Shown one piece after another: positions 9,923 to 21,792 of a stretch of DNA of 43,034 nt (the stretch's first letter is position 1; each line of letters begins with the position of its first letter). A program made the translations under genes and the position numbers. Origin of the DNA: Deltaproteobacteria bacterium (GTDB lineage: Bacteria; Desulfobacterota; Dissulfuribacteria; Dissulfuribacterales; QOAL01); NCBI GenBank assembly GCA_015489315.1, contig WFZZ01000087.1, forward strand, positions 1 to 43,034. Direction: 5' to 3'. Under the pieces are notes generated by a model. It did no database searches. It was not told the origin of the DNA and was given only the letters and a program-made list of their open reading frames with translations.

Positions 9923-10944
9923 TAGATATTTGTTCAAAGACTAGAAAAGAACTAGAAGAATTTTTTAAAGAAAGGAATGAAGCTGCCTTCCGTGGAAGGC
10001 AGCTTTTTAAGTGGCTATGGCAAAAGGGGGTTAACTCCTTTAACGAGATGACAGACCTGCCTAAGAGTTTTAGAGAAGAGCTTTCCCATTCTTGTTTTAT
10101 ATATTCGCTTAAACCATTTAAAAAAGAATTATCTCAAGATGGAACAATTAAGTGGGCCTTAAGGCTTAAAGATGGTTTAGTAATAGAAACGGTGGCTATT
10201 CCAGAAAAAGATCATTTTACCATTTGTATTTCTAGTCAGGTGGGTTGTGGTATGGGTTGTCTTTTTTGTAAAACAGGAACTATGGGTTTAAAGAGAAATC
10301 TTGAACCATCTGAAATAGCCTGTCAGGCCCTTTTTGTAAAAAAAGAATTATCAAAAAGTCTTCCTGTAAGGAACATAGTATTCATGGGAATGGGAGAGCC
10401 TTTAGCAAATTTGGAAAATGTTCTAAAGGCAATTGAAATACTCACAGATGACCTTGGCCTTTCTTTTTCAAAAAGACGCATAACTGTCTCAACAAGTGGG
10501 ATTGTTCCAAAGATTGTCGAACTTGGGAAAAGGGCAGATGTTGGACTTGCCATTTCACTTCATGCTACAACCGATAAGATCAGGAATAAGCTTATGCCTA
10601 TAAATAAGAAATATCCAATAAATAAACTTTTATCTGTATGTAAAAATTATAATCTTCCCAAACGAAGGAGAATAACCTTTGAATACTTACTCATCAAAGG
10701 AATAAATGACTCCTTAGATGATGCCAAAAGGCTATCAAGGTTATTGGCCGAAATTCCATCTAAGATTAATCTTATTCCATTTAACCCAGTCGATGGGCTC
10801 GAATTCCGAGCCCCTGATTTTGAAAATATTATGGAATTTCAGGAGATTTTAAAATCGAAGGGCTATACAACAATTATTAGAAAAAGCAAGGGGAGAGACA
10901 TAAGTGCAGCCTGTGGGCAGCTTTGTTATGAAATGGAAACTTAG
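9919..10944 (+). CDS. rlmN: Dual-specificity 23S rRNA/tRNA adenine-C2 methyltransferase RlmN
   Basis: Radical SAM CGMGCLFCKTGTMG; FMGMGEPLAN; RRITVSTSGIVP; C-terminal AACGQL. Confidence 0.96.
   Translation: MIDICSKTRKELEEFFKERNEAAFRGRQLFKWLWQKGVNSFNEMTDLPKSFREELSHSCFIYSLKPFKKELSQDGTIKWALRLKDGLVIETVAIPEKDHFTICISSQVGCGMGCLFCKTGTMGLKRNLEPSEIACQALFVKKELSKSLPVRNIVFMGMGEPLANLENVLKAIEILTDDLGLSFSKRRITVSTSGIVPKIVELGKRADVGLAISLHATTDKIRNKLMPINKKYPINKLLSVCKNYNLPKRRRITFEYLLIKGINDSLDDAKRLSRLLAEIPSKINLIPFNPVDGLEFRAPDFENIMEFQEILKSKGYTTIIRKSKGRDISAACGQLCYEMET
9980..10008 (+). terminator. Intrinsic-terminator-like hairpin within the rlmN coding sequence
   Basis: AAGCTGCCTTCC-GT-GGAAGGCAGCTT followed by TTT (11-12 bp perfect stem, U-run TTTTT at 10004-10008), ~58 bp after the TPR gene stop. 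Confidence 0.5.
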
Positions 10945-10949
10945 AATAT

Positions 10950-11234
10950 CTAGGCTTTGTTTATCTTTTTTCTAAGTACTCCTGATGGCTTAAAAGTCAC
11001 AACTCTTCTAGGAGCAAGTATCAATTCTTCGCCTGTATGAGGGTTTCTGCCCCTTCTTGCCTTTTTGTCCTTTACTGTAAATTTTCCAAATCCACTAATA
11101 AGAACATTTTCACCATTTTCCAAAGTCTCTTTTATTATTTCAATTACAGTTTCTACTGCCTCCACTGCTTGGGATTTGGACAGGACTTCTGATTCATAAA
11201 GTTTATTTATGAGATCCGCTTTAGTTAAGGTCAT
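10950..11234 (-). CDS. Integration host factor / HU family DNA-binding protein (IHF-alpha-like)
   Basis: 94 aa; MTLTKADLINKLYE...SGFGKFTVKDKKARRGRNPHTGEELILAPRRVVTFKPS. Confidence 0.95.
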   Translation of the reverse strand: MTLTKADLINKLYESEVLSKSQAVEAVETVIEIIKETLENGENVLISGFGKFTVKDKKARRGRNPHTGEELILAPRRVVTFKPSGVLRKKINKA

Positions 11235-11382
11235 AGACTCCCTTTTCCCCCGAAAATGAAATAACCAAGAAAAGTCTCTATAACCATTTATAATTAAAAG
11301 AAAATTTAAAATGCGTCAAGAATGAAATATTCTCTCATAAAATAATAATTAAAATAGATTGTGACCTTTTAAGTCTAAGGTC

Positions 11383-12069
11383 CTATTTTTTTCTTCTCCT
11401 TGGTATATTTGAAAGGTCTTCCTTTATAACAAAAAGTACCTTGTATTCCTTTTTTAGATGTTCAACAAGTTTATTTAGATCGTCATCAGACATATCCATA
11501 AGTCTCACATACACTTCACGGGCTCCTTCTGGCATGTTGTCTTCAGAAGTAAGCACACTGACTATCCTACCGCCATTTTTTCGAATATCATTTAGTAGGG
11601 TGTTCAAAGAACCAGGGCTGTCTTCAATTTCAAATGCTATTTGGATAGGACTTTTATAGGCACCAGTAATACTAATCATTACTTTAAAGACGTCAGTCTC
11701 TGTAATGACTCCAACTACATGATAATCATCATCAACAACAGGCATACCACTAATCCTGTTTTCAAGCATTATCACTGCTGCCTTTTCTACAGAATCATTT
11801 TCCTTTAATGTAATTGGGTCTGGTGTCATTATATCTTTTACTTTGATTTCAGAAAGGAGATAGTAAAGTTCATGAACATCTAAGGTGGTGGCCTTGGATG
11901 GCGCAGCTTCCTTGATATCTCTGTCACTTATAATTCCTATGAGTCTTCCATCACGAACAACTGGTATTCGTCTAATCCCGTGCTCCTTCATTATCTGGGT
12001 AGCTTTCATTATCGAGGTATTTTCATCCACTACAATAGGGTTTGTTGCCATCCATTCCTTAACTAACAT
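11383..12069 (-). CDS. CBS-pair plus ACT domain protein (AcuB-like)
   Basis: Two CBS domains (VKEWMATNPIVV..., VKDIMTPDPITL...) followed by an ACT-like region (IQIAFEIEDSPGSLNTLLNDI). Confidence 0.88.
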   Translation of the reverse strand: MLVKEWMATNPIVVDENTSIMKATQIMKEHGIRRIPVVRDGRLIGIISDRDIKEAAPSKATTLDVHELYYLLSEIKVKDIMTPDPITLKENDSVEKAAVIMLENRISGMPVVDDDYHVVGVITETDVFKVMISITGAYKSPIQIAFEIEDSPGSLNTLLNDIRKNGGRIVSVLTSEDNMPEGAREVYVRLMDMSDDDLNKLVEHLKKEYKVLFVIKEDLSNIPRRRKK

Positions 12070-12197
12070 GGATTGCCTCCTGTGCTTATTTGGATTAACC
12101 TGAAATTCTAATATTAACAGGTCTGTTTTCTGTAATCGGACTATTTACCAATGTCAAGATTAACAATTGTTTCACATAAAAAATTGGATTTTAGACC

Positions 12198-13163
12198 ATG
12201 ATAACCATAATAGGTCCGGGTTCCTTGGGACTTTTTTTTGCGGCCAAGTTTTGGCAAAAATGCAGAGATGTTTACATATTGGATTATAAGGAAGAGCGCG
12301 CAAGACTTATAAATGAAAAGGGGATTAGCCTAAAAGAACAAGGAAAGATTCAAAAGGCTTATCCCCAAGCTTCAACAGATCCCCTTAAACTAGGCAAACA
12401 AAAATATATCCTCATATTGGTAAAGTCCTTTCAAACAAAAGCCATACTAAAAAACCTGGTTAAATTATGTGACTCAAATACCCTTGTTCTTACTTTACAA
12501 AATGGTATTGGAGCTGGTGACATTCTGTCAGAGGTGATATCAGCCAATAATTTGGCACTTGGCGTTACTATGCATGGTGCCAATAAAAAGAATGACACTA
12601 CAGTTATACATGCAGGTGAAGGAGATACAATAATTGGAAAGATAAATGATCACGAAGTTGATTCTAGACTTTTAGATATTTGTAAGCTTTTTCAAGAATC
12701 TGGACTAACGTGTAAGGTTGTAGAGGATATATTACCTTTTTTATGGAAAAAGCTCATTGTGAATGTTGGCATCAATCCAATTACTGCCCTTTGTGGAATA
12801 AGAAACGGTGCTATATTAAAGGATAAAAGGCTCTTGGAACTTCAATCTATTCTTGTTTATGAGGCTTATAAGGTCATGGAGAAACAAGGTGTAAATATAG
12901 GGCTAGACAAAGGTCAGATACTGGAGTTTGTAAAAAAGGTTTGTAAGGATACAAGTGAAAATATATCTTCCATGCTTCAGGATAGACTTTGCAAAAAAGA
13001 AACCGAGATCGATTTTATAAATGGGGCCATTGTAAAAATGGGTAAAGCTCTAGGCATTGAGACACCGGCAAATATGATTATGAATAATATGATTAAATTT
13101 TTTACAAGTGTGGGATGGAGTTTTGAGAATTTGTCCCTTGACTTTTTTTGGCTCCATACTTAA
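12198..13163 (+). CDS. panE: 2-dehydropantoate 2-reductase family (ketopantoate reductase)
   Basis: ITIIGPGSLGLFFAAK, LTLQNGIGAGDIL, WKKLIVNVGINPITAL. Confidence 0.88.
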   Translation: MITIIGPGSLGLFFAAKFWQKCRDVYILDYKEERARLINEKGISLKEQGKIQKAYPQASTDPLKLGKQKYILILVKSFQTKAILKNLVKLCDSNTLVLTLQNGIGAGDILSEVISANNLALGVTMHGANKKNDTTVIHAGEGDTIIGKINDHEVDSRLLDICKLFQESGLTCKVVEDILPFLWKKLIVNVGINPITALCGIRNGAILKDKRLLELQSILVYEAYKVMEKQGVNIGLDKGQILEFVKKVCKDTSENISSMLQDRLCKKETEIDFINGAIVKMGKALGIETPANMIMNNMIKFFTSVGWSFENLSLDFFWLHT

Positions 13164-13166
13164 TTT
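13138..13166 (+). promoter_or_regulatory. Putative sigma70-type promoter for ssrA
   Basis: TTGACT-N17-TAATTT located at the 3' end of panE, ~44 bp before the mature tmRNA 5' end. Confidence 0.4.
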
Positions 13167-13209
13167 CAATTTGTGTCAAGTGAGCTTGGTTATTCCTTGT
13201 TGAAACCTT

Positions 13210-13564
13210 GGGGGCGACATGGTTTCGACGAGGGTATGGAAGCTCAAGTGGCGTGCCGGGGTCCGCGACCTCGTTAAAAACGCGGAAAAAACACAAACGC
13301 CGACTCTGATTACGAGTACGCACTGGCTGCATAAAGCAGCCACGTCCTGATGGTTATGCCTGCTTGACCGTCAGGGCGCTAAACTAGCAGGCTCGCCCGA
13401 TCAAGCTACCTGCGCTTGAGAGGGTTAAAATGTATGCAGGTTAGCCTTGGAAAGACCTTGCCCAGATGGGGCTTTCCGGGCGAAAATAAAAAATCTGGGC
13501 TACGCACGTAGAAGCTTGAGTGGAATGCTTTCGGACGCGGGTTCGACTCCCGCCGCCTCCACCA
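13210..13564 (+). ncRNA. ssrA: Transfer-messenger RNA (tmRNA)
   Basis: 5' GGGGGCGACATGGTTTCGACG; 3' GGACGCGGGTTCGACTCCCGCCGCCTCCACCA; acceptor GGGGGCG pairs with CGCCTCC; encoded tag ...ADSDYEYALAA* (13299-13334). Confidence 0.97.
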
Positions 13565-13652
13565 ATCTTTCCTTTTCACCGTATTTAAAACGAAGACACC
13601 TACTATGAAGTCCCTTTGGTCAATTAGCTTCTATTAATGCAAATCAATTTAA

Positions 13653-13752
13653 GGGAATCTCTAAAAATTGTTTCTGCTCGACACCTAATTACTGAAATAT
13701 CAGTCAGTTACACAGCATTAAGATACCAAGAATTGGATTTTTAGAGGTACCC
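13653..13752. mobile_element. ~100 bp MITE-like element flanked by TTAA
   Basis: Terminal inverted repeats GGGAATCTCTAAAAAT (left) and GGGTACCTCTAAAAAT (right, reverse complement), 14/16 identical; direct TTAA at 13649-13652 and 13753-13756; no internal ORF. Confidence 0.6.
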
Positions 13753-13780
13753 TTAAGAAAAAACTAGAAAAAATATGACC

Positions 13781-14602
13781 TTAAAAACATCTTGATAGAT
13801 AATGAGATATTATCCTTATGTGACCCTTTTCCTGCTGGGACATTTTCAGGAAAGTCCTAGCTCCTTCAGGGTCATTGGCCAGAAAGGATAGGTTCTTATA
13901 AAGGTCATAGGCATGAAATTCGATATCAAGGGCAGTTTCAAATATATCAACACAAGATAAGTTATCGTCTAAAAATTGTTCTACGAGTTGGGACACATCC
14001 ATTCCACCTTCAAGCACATTATCACCCAAGGACTCATACAATTCGTTAAATTCAGGAATATCGGGACTAATCTTTTTAAGGATAGAATAAATGACTTTTG
14101 CATGGGAAAGTTCAAGTTTTTTAAGCCTGTTAAAGAAATCAGCAAGCCCTTTATTTTTTTCCCCCCTAGCAAGAAGGCCATAAAATCTTTCTGTTCCCTT
14201 TTCCATTTCCATGGCCTTCTTAAGGATAGATGGAGGACTATCATTAAAATCAAAGAGTCGAATATTCGGAAAATCCTTTAGAATCTTACCTTCCCAGGAT
14301 AAAATCCCACCTTTCAAATTGTAAAGCTCTCCTGTCTCAAGGCCCATGTCAGCAATAAAATTTGCAGCAATTTTTGAACGTCTGCCACTTCTACAATAGA
14401 AAATAAGGTCTTTTTGAAGATTAAAATCAAAGATTCTGGTCTCTATTTCCTTTAAGGGTATGAGAATCGAGCCAGGTATATGGGATAACTTATATTCCTT
14501 AGGTTCTCTTACATCAAAAAGAAGATATTTGTCTTCTGAAGTTTTCTCCAAATAGTTTTTGAGTTCAGAGGCGACCAAATCTTTTACTATGTGGCTTTTC
14601 AT
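13781..14602 (-). CDS. Rhodanese domain fused to ferritin-like/rubrerythrin diiron domain
   Basis: N-terminal rhodanese (LLFDVREPKEYKLSHIPGS..., active-site loop FYCRSGRRS); C-terminal ferritin-like helices with E/ExxH ligands (ELSH, EKGH). Confidence 0.9.
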   Translation of the reverse strand: MKSHIVKDLVASELKNYLEKTSEDKYLLFDVREPKEYKLSHIPGSILIPLKEIETRIFDFNLQKDLIFYCRSGRRSKIAANFIADMGLETGELYNLKGGILSWEGKILKDFPNIRLFDFNDSPPSILKKAMEMEKGTERFYGLLARGEKNKGLADFFNRLKKLELSHAKVIYSILKKISPDIPEFNELYESLGDNVLEGGMDVSQLVEQFLDDNLSCVDIFETALDIEFHAYDLYKNLSFLANDPEGARTFLKMSQQEKGHIRIISHYLSRCF

Positions 14603-14685
14603 TTGAAACTCATTAGTTTCCTAGTTTTTTATTGCCATGAGCCTTTATTTTCAAAAGACCCATGGCAAGTTTATATTTTTTAACG

Positions 14686-15017
14686 TTATTTTTTGTGACA
14701 AGTAGAGCAAGATTTGCCCTTCGGAACCTTCTTTTCCACATGGCATGGCCAGCAGAATTTTTTGTGAAAGTCATTGCCTATCCCGGTAGTCTTTTCAATC
14801 GTTACCTTTAAAGGCCCGCCTTTATCAGTGGGATGACAGTTGGTGCATCCAAGTTTTCCCTGATGCATTCTATGGGGGAAATTACTGCTGGTTTATTGCC
14901 TTTTACAGAAAATTTTTCCTTAAGATTTATGGTTTCAGGGCCATTTCCGCAAAATCCCAAAGACGACATACTTAAAAAGGCTGATGCTGCCAAAAAGGAA
15001 ATCATTTTTTTATTCAT
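14686..15017 (-). pseudogene. c7-type triheme cytochrome c, apparently frameshifted (two overlapping ORFs)
   Basis: The N-terminal ORF (14808-15017) has a signal peptide and ends ...KGNKPAVISPIECIREN...; the C-terminal ORF (14686-14868) has three CXXCH motifs (CTNCH, CWPCH, CSTCH). One extra base at TTTCCCCC (minus strand, 14874-14881) gives a continuous KPAVI(F/S)PHRMHQGKLGCTNCH. Confidence 0.85.
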
Positions 15018-15232
15018 TATCTTTTCCTCCTACAATGAATTTTTTTTAATTGTCAATAGAAAGATCAAAATGACTTGTTAAAAAGATTAGCCCTGTAATG
15101 TAAATTTTTCAATTGCTAAAGGTCTCTTTAGTCTTTCTTTAAAGTTTTATGAATAGTAATTTTTTAATCCTTAATTTTTCAATTATTCTGTAGTATATAG
15201 GAAAAAATTCCCAAGACCTAAGGGTACCCTTC

Positions 15233-16601
15233 ATGAACAGCAAATTTTCCCACTGGCTCTGGTCAGAGAATCTTTCAAAAAAGAAAAAGGGAGTTGATTG
15301 GGTATTAAAGGCATTTTTGCGCATAGTTGTTATCATTGCCATAGGCTTTAATAAGCATAAGCTGGAGCTCAGGGCAAGTGCCCTTACATACACGGTTATA
15401 TTATCCTTGGTTCCAGTTCTAGCAATGGGGACAGCCCTTGTTAAGGGCCTTGGCGCTGATAACTATATGAAAAAGGCGGCTTACAGGATGCTTGAAGAGC
15501 TTGAAGAGATTTCTTCATCAAAGCCGTTAGAGGATGATAAAAGCCTCTGTGCTGTAAATGGCACTAGTGAGATAAAATCCCGACCGTCACCAGTTTTAAA
15601 AAGTGTCCAGGCCAAACATCTTAAAAAGGCAATTGATAAGATATTTGATTATGTTGATAAGACAAACTTTGCCGCCCTTGGATGGCTTGGAATAATTGCT
15701 TCTCTCCTCACTATTGTTTCACTAATGTATCACATTGAAGAGGCCATGGATACCATTTGGCAGACAAGGCGCACAAGAGAGATAGGAAGAAAGGTTATTG
15801 ATTACATAGCACTTATTGTCCTTTTGCCACTTTCTGTGAATGTTGCCTTTTGGGCAATTACTGCCACACAGAATAAATCTTTTATCGAAAGTATTGCTGC
15901 AACTTTAAAAATATCCTGGCTACTGACCTTTGTCTTTAAGTTTCTTCCATTTTTTTTGATAATTGGAACATTTACTATTCTTTACAGATTCATGCCAAAT
16001 ACATGGGTAAGGGTAGGGCCTGCATTTGTTGGAGGGTTGATAGGTGGAGTGGGATGGATCGCAGTCCAGACCCTTTACATTAAATTGCAAATTGGTGTAG
16101 CCAGATACAATGCAATTTATGGGTCCTTTGCGACATTACCTCTTTTTATATTCTGGCTTTACATTGGATGGATAGTTTTTCTTATAGGGGCTGAGGCTTC
16201 TTATGCAATTCAGAATTATAAAAGGCTAAAGCCCATCAAGAGGCCTCTTTCTCCCATTAAAAAATTGGGTCTTGCTATTGACATTATGGAGCTTGCATAT
16301 AAGCAACACGATACTGGAAAGACAATTACTCCGGATTTTTTGGCAGACGAACTGGGGCATCCCCTTACGGAAATAGATGGGGTTCTAGAAAGACTTATCG
16401 CAGAAGGGTTTCTCGTGCCCACAGAAAGACACGAAGAATACCTTCCTGCTGTTTCCAGAAGAAATCTTGATTTTTCAAGGCTCTTTGAAAGTCTATGCGG
16501 TGCGCCAAGTCATTTTAAAAGTTACGGTGATGTTGTAACCACAAGGCTTTACGAATTCAATCTAGAAAAGATCGAAGAGCTTAAAAGAGATAGAGACTAT
16601 T

Positions 16602-16627
<26 letters not shown>
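15233..16627 (+). CDS. YihY/BrkB family inner membrane protein
   Basis: LRASALTYTVILSLVPVLAMGTALVKG; AFVGGLIGGVGWIAVQTLYIKLQIGVARYNAIYGSFATLPLFIFWLYIGW. Confidence 0.9.
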
Positions 16628-19014
<2,387 letters not shown>

Positions 19015-19035
19015 GAAAGATAAATCAAGGCCATC

Positions 19036-20442
19036 ATGGCGAAACAAAGTCTTCTTATTGTTGATGACAAAAAAGACATGCTTTCTTTATTAAAGCGTGT
19101 CATTGCCCCGAAGTTGGACTGCGAGATAGATCTTGCAGCTTCCGCCTATGAAGCCATCGACCTTGTAAAGAAAAGAGGACACGATGTAGTGCTAACTGAT
19201 ATAAAGATGCCTGATCTTGACGGCATCTCTCTTATGAAGGAGATCATAGCCTTTGATCCTACCATATCTGTCATTATTATGACGGGCTACGCCACCATTG
19301 AGGGTGCAGTCCAGGCCTTAAAGGAAGGTGCCTTGGATTTTTTTCAAAAGCCCTTTGATAATGACATGGTTATTCACTCGGTTAAAAAGGGCTTTGAAAG
19401 AACAAGCCTTTTAAGAGAAAATAGAAGGCTACAAGAGCAACTTCAAGGGTCTAAGGAAAATTATGGTTTTGTTGGTCAATCCAGCAAGTTAAAAAAGATA
19501 CTCGAGTTAATTTCAAGGGTGGCAGACGCCGATGTAACTGTTCTCATTAGGGGAGAAAGTGGTACTGGAAAAGAGCTTGCTGCAAGGGCACTTCATGAGA
19601 TGAGCAGAAGGCGAAACAGAAAGATGATAACAGTAAACTGCCCAGCCCTTCCTGAACATATCCTTGAAAGTGAGCTATTTGGTTATGTTAAGGGTGCATT
19701 TACAGGCGCAACATCCAATAAAGAAGGGCTTTTTTTGGCTGCCAATGGCTCAACCATACTTTTAGATGAAATTGCCGATATTCCCCTTTCCATACAGACA
19801 AAGCTTTTAAGGGTCCTTCAGGAAAAGGAGATAAGGCCTCTTGGGAGTACCAAGTCTATAAATGTGGATGTGCGAGTTATAGCATCTACAAATCAGAATC
19901 TTGAGGAAAAAATAGAAAAGGGAACCTTCAGAGAAGACCTCTTTTACAGATTAAATGTTGTTTCCATACACATGCCTTCACTTAGGGAGATAGCTGAAGA
20001 TATTCCTCTTTTGGCCCAGCACTTTCTGGAAAAATATTCAAAGGAATATGGTAAGGAAGGCCTTGAATTTTCGCCAGAAAGCATAAGATGCCTGTTACAA
20101 AGGGAATGGAAGGGTAATGTCAGGGAACTTGAAAATGCCATAAAAAGGGCAGTTCTTTTGGCCCAAGGGGATACTATCTGGCCAACAGACATTCCAAAGG
20201 AAAACGGAGGAAGTGAAACTCATCAAGGTATTGTTATGCCTTGTGTATCTCATCTTCCATATAAGCAGGCAAAAGAAGAGATACTTAATTTCTTTTCAAC
20301 TGCCTATTTTACCAATTTGCTAAAAAAGACAAACGGCAACGTGACACTGGCAGCCAAAAAATGTGGCTTAGAACGCCAAAGCCTTCAGAGGCTTTTAAGA
20401 AAGTATAAGATTGATTCATCCAGTTTCAGGAATCTTAATTAG
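19036..20442 (+). CDS. Sigma54-dependent response regulator, NtrC family
   Basis: Receiver (LLIVDDKKDML...VLTDIKMP...FFQKPFD), AAA+ (GESGTGKE, GAFTGA), Fis-type HTH (NVTLAAKKCGLERQSLQRLLRKY). Confidence 0.94.
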   Translation: MAKQSLLIVDDKKDMLSLLKRVIAPKLDCEIDLAASAYEAIDLVKKRGHDVVLTDIKMPDLDGISLMKEIIAFDPTISVIIMTGYATIEGAVQALKEGALDFFQKPFDNDMVIHSVKKGFERTSLLRENRRLQEQLQGSKENYGFVGQSSKLKKILELISRVADADVTVLIRGESGTGKELAARALHEMSRRRNRKMITVNCPALPEHILESELFGYVKGAFTGATSNKEGLFLAANGSTILLDEIADIPLSIQTKLLRVLQEKEIRPLGSTKSINVDVRVIASTNQNLEEKIEKGTFREDLFYRLNVVSIHMPSLREIAEDIPLLAQHFLEKYSKEYGKEGLEFSPESIRCLLQREWKGNVRELENAIKRAVLLAQGDTIWPTDIPKENGGSETHQGIVMPCVSHLPYKQAKEEILNFFSTAYFTNLLKKTNGNVTLAAKKCGLERQSLQRLLRKYKIDSSSFRNLN

Positions 20443-20480
20443 TTAGAAATGTACTTAAATTAAAATAAGGGAGGTAAAAA

Positions 20481-21098
20481 ATGGCCAAGATAAAAAGGGC
20501 AATTATAAGTGTTACTGACAAGACAGGTGTGGCTGAACTTGCAAAAGAGTTATCAGAGATGGGAGTCGAGATAGTTTCAACAGGTGGAACGGCCAAGGTT
20601 ATAAGGGAAGCTGGTGTCAATGTAAAAGATGTATCAGAGCTTACGGGTTTTCCTGAAATGATGAATGGACGAGTAAAGACCCTTCATCCAAAGGTTCATG
20701 GTGGTATCCTTGCCCTAAGAGACAATGAAGAGCATGTTTCCCAGATGAAGGAGCATGGCATCCCTGAAATAGACATGGTGGTTGTCAATCTCTATGCCTT
20801 TGAAAAGACGGTGGCAAAGGAAGGAGTAACCCTGACTGAGGCAATAGAGAATATAGATATAGGTGGGCCTACACTTCTAAGATCATCTGCCAAGAATTTT
20901 AAATTTGTTACTGTCGTGGTTGATCCTTCTGATTATGACAAGGTTATTAAAGAGATGAAGGAAAACAATGGTGAAACCACCCTTAAGACAAGATTTGAGC
21001 TTGCCAGAAAGGTCTTTGCCACCACAAGTGCCTATGACACTGCAATAACTAATTACTTAAATACCATAGATGTGGATTCAGACCCCTATTTTAAATAA
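20481..21098 (+). CDS. Stand-alone IMP cyclohydrolase (PurH N-terminal MGS-like domain only)
   Basis: [24 protein letters not shown]-like [41 protein letters not shown]; ends at 205 aa before any AICAR transformylase domain. Confidence 0.92.
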   Translation: MAKIKRAIISVTDKTGVAELAKELSEMGVEIVSTGGTAKVIREAGVNVKDVSELTGFPEMMNGRVKTLHPKVHGGILALRDNEEHVSQMKEHGIPEIDMVVVNLYAFEKTVAKEGVTLTEAIENIDIGGPTLLRSSAKNFKFVTVVVDPSDYDKVIKEMKENNGETTLKTRFELARKVFATTSAYDTAITNYLNTIDVDSDPYFK

Positions 21099-21106
21099 AT
21101 ATTTTC

Positions 21107-21790
21107 ATGATTTGTATTTCAGTATTTGGAAAGGATCAAGAAGAAGTCTTGAGGCGGCTAGAGGCTGCCAATGGGCTTTGTGACATTATAGAAATCCGTC
21201 TGGATCTAATTAAAAAAAGAGATTCCCTTGACTTAGGCACCCTTTTCAAAAAATCAAAAAGGCCGCTTATTGCAACCAACAGGGCCTTTTGGGAAGGTGG
21301 CTCCTTCAATGGCTCTGAGGAGGAAAGAATTGGTCTCTTGATAGATGCCCTGAAATCGGGTTTTCGCTATGTTGATATAGAATATAAGACAGAGATAAGG
21401 CACATTGAACATCTTTTGAAAAGTGCCACGGAAAAGGGTGCCAGGGTAATTTTGTCATACCATAATTTTGAAGAAACCGAGGATTCCCAAGCTTTGCTTG
21501 CCCTTTTTGACAAGATGTCATCTCTAAATCCACACATCATTAAGATTGTCACCATGGCAAAAAAAGAGCAGGATTTTTTAAATCTCATTCCTTTATTTAC
21601 AAGAGCAAAAGACAAGGATTTGAAAATCATTTCATTTTGCATGGGGGAAAAGGGTAAATTTTCAAGGCTTTTTTGCCTGTATCTTGGAAGTTTTTTATCA
21701 TTTTCAGCCCTTGATGAAGATGCCCTTTCTGCACCTGGTCAGATACCAATATCAAATTTCAAAAAGATTCTAACACTTTTAAACAATTAA
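21107..21790 (+). CDS. aroD: Type I 3-dehydroquinate dehydratase
   Basis: EIRLDLI, IATNRAFWEGGSF, YVDIEYKTE, VILSYHNFEET, KIVTMAK, SAPGQIP. Confidence 0.9.
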   Translation: MICISVFGKDQEEVLRRLEAANGLCDIIEIRLDLIKKRDSLDLGTLFKKSKRPLIATNRAFWEGGSFNGSEEERIGLLIDALKSGFRYVDIEYKTEIRHIEHLLKSATEKGARVILSYHNFEETEDSQALLALFDKMSSLNPHIIKIVTMAKKEQDFLNLIPLFTRAKDKDLKIISFCMGEKGKFSRLFCLYLGSFLSFSALDEDALSAPGQIPISNFKKILTLLNN

Positions 21791-21792
21791 CA

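Noticed and set aside
13102-13332. 76-aa minus-strand ORF overlapping tmRNA
   Set aside because: It lies antisense to panE and ssrA; the tmRNA is unambiguous and the ORF has no recognisable domain.
13210-13780. ssrA as an integration site for a genomic island
   Set aside because: No integrase gene and no repeated copy of the ssrA 3' end seen in the window; downstream genes look like backbone.
14600-14620. Small hairpin GAAACT-AATG-AGTTTC over the RBS of the rhodanese-rubrerythrin gene
   Set aside because: Only a 6-bp AT-rich stem; could easily occur by chance.
14868-14885. Programmed -1 ribosomal frameshift as explanation for the cytochrome split
   Set aside because: The site (ATT TCC CCC ATA) does not match a canonical X XXY YYZ heptamer and I see no clear downstream stimulatory structure. 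An indel or sequencing error is simpler, though slippage is not excluded.
14833-15081. 82-aa plus-strand ORF antisense to the cytochrome
   Set aside because: Shadow ORF of the frameshifted cytochrome gene; no domain.
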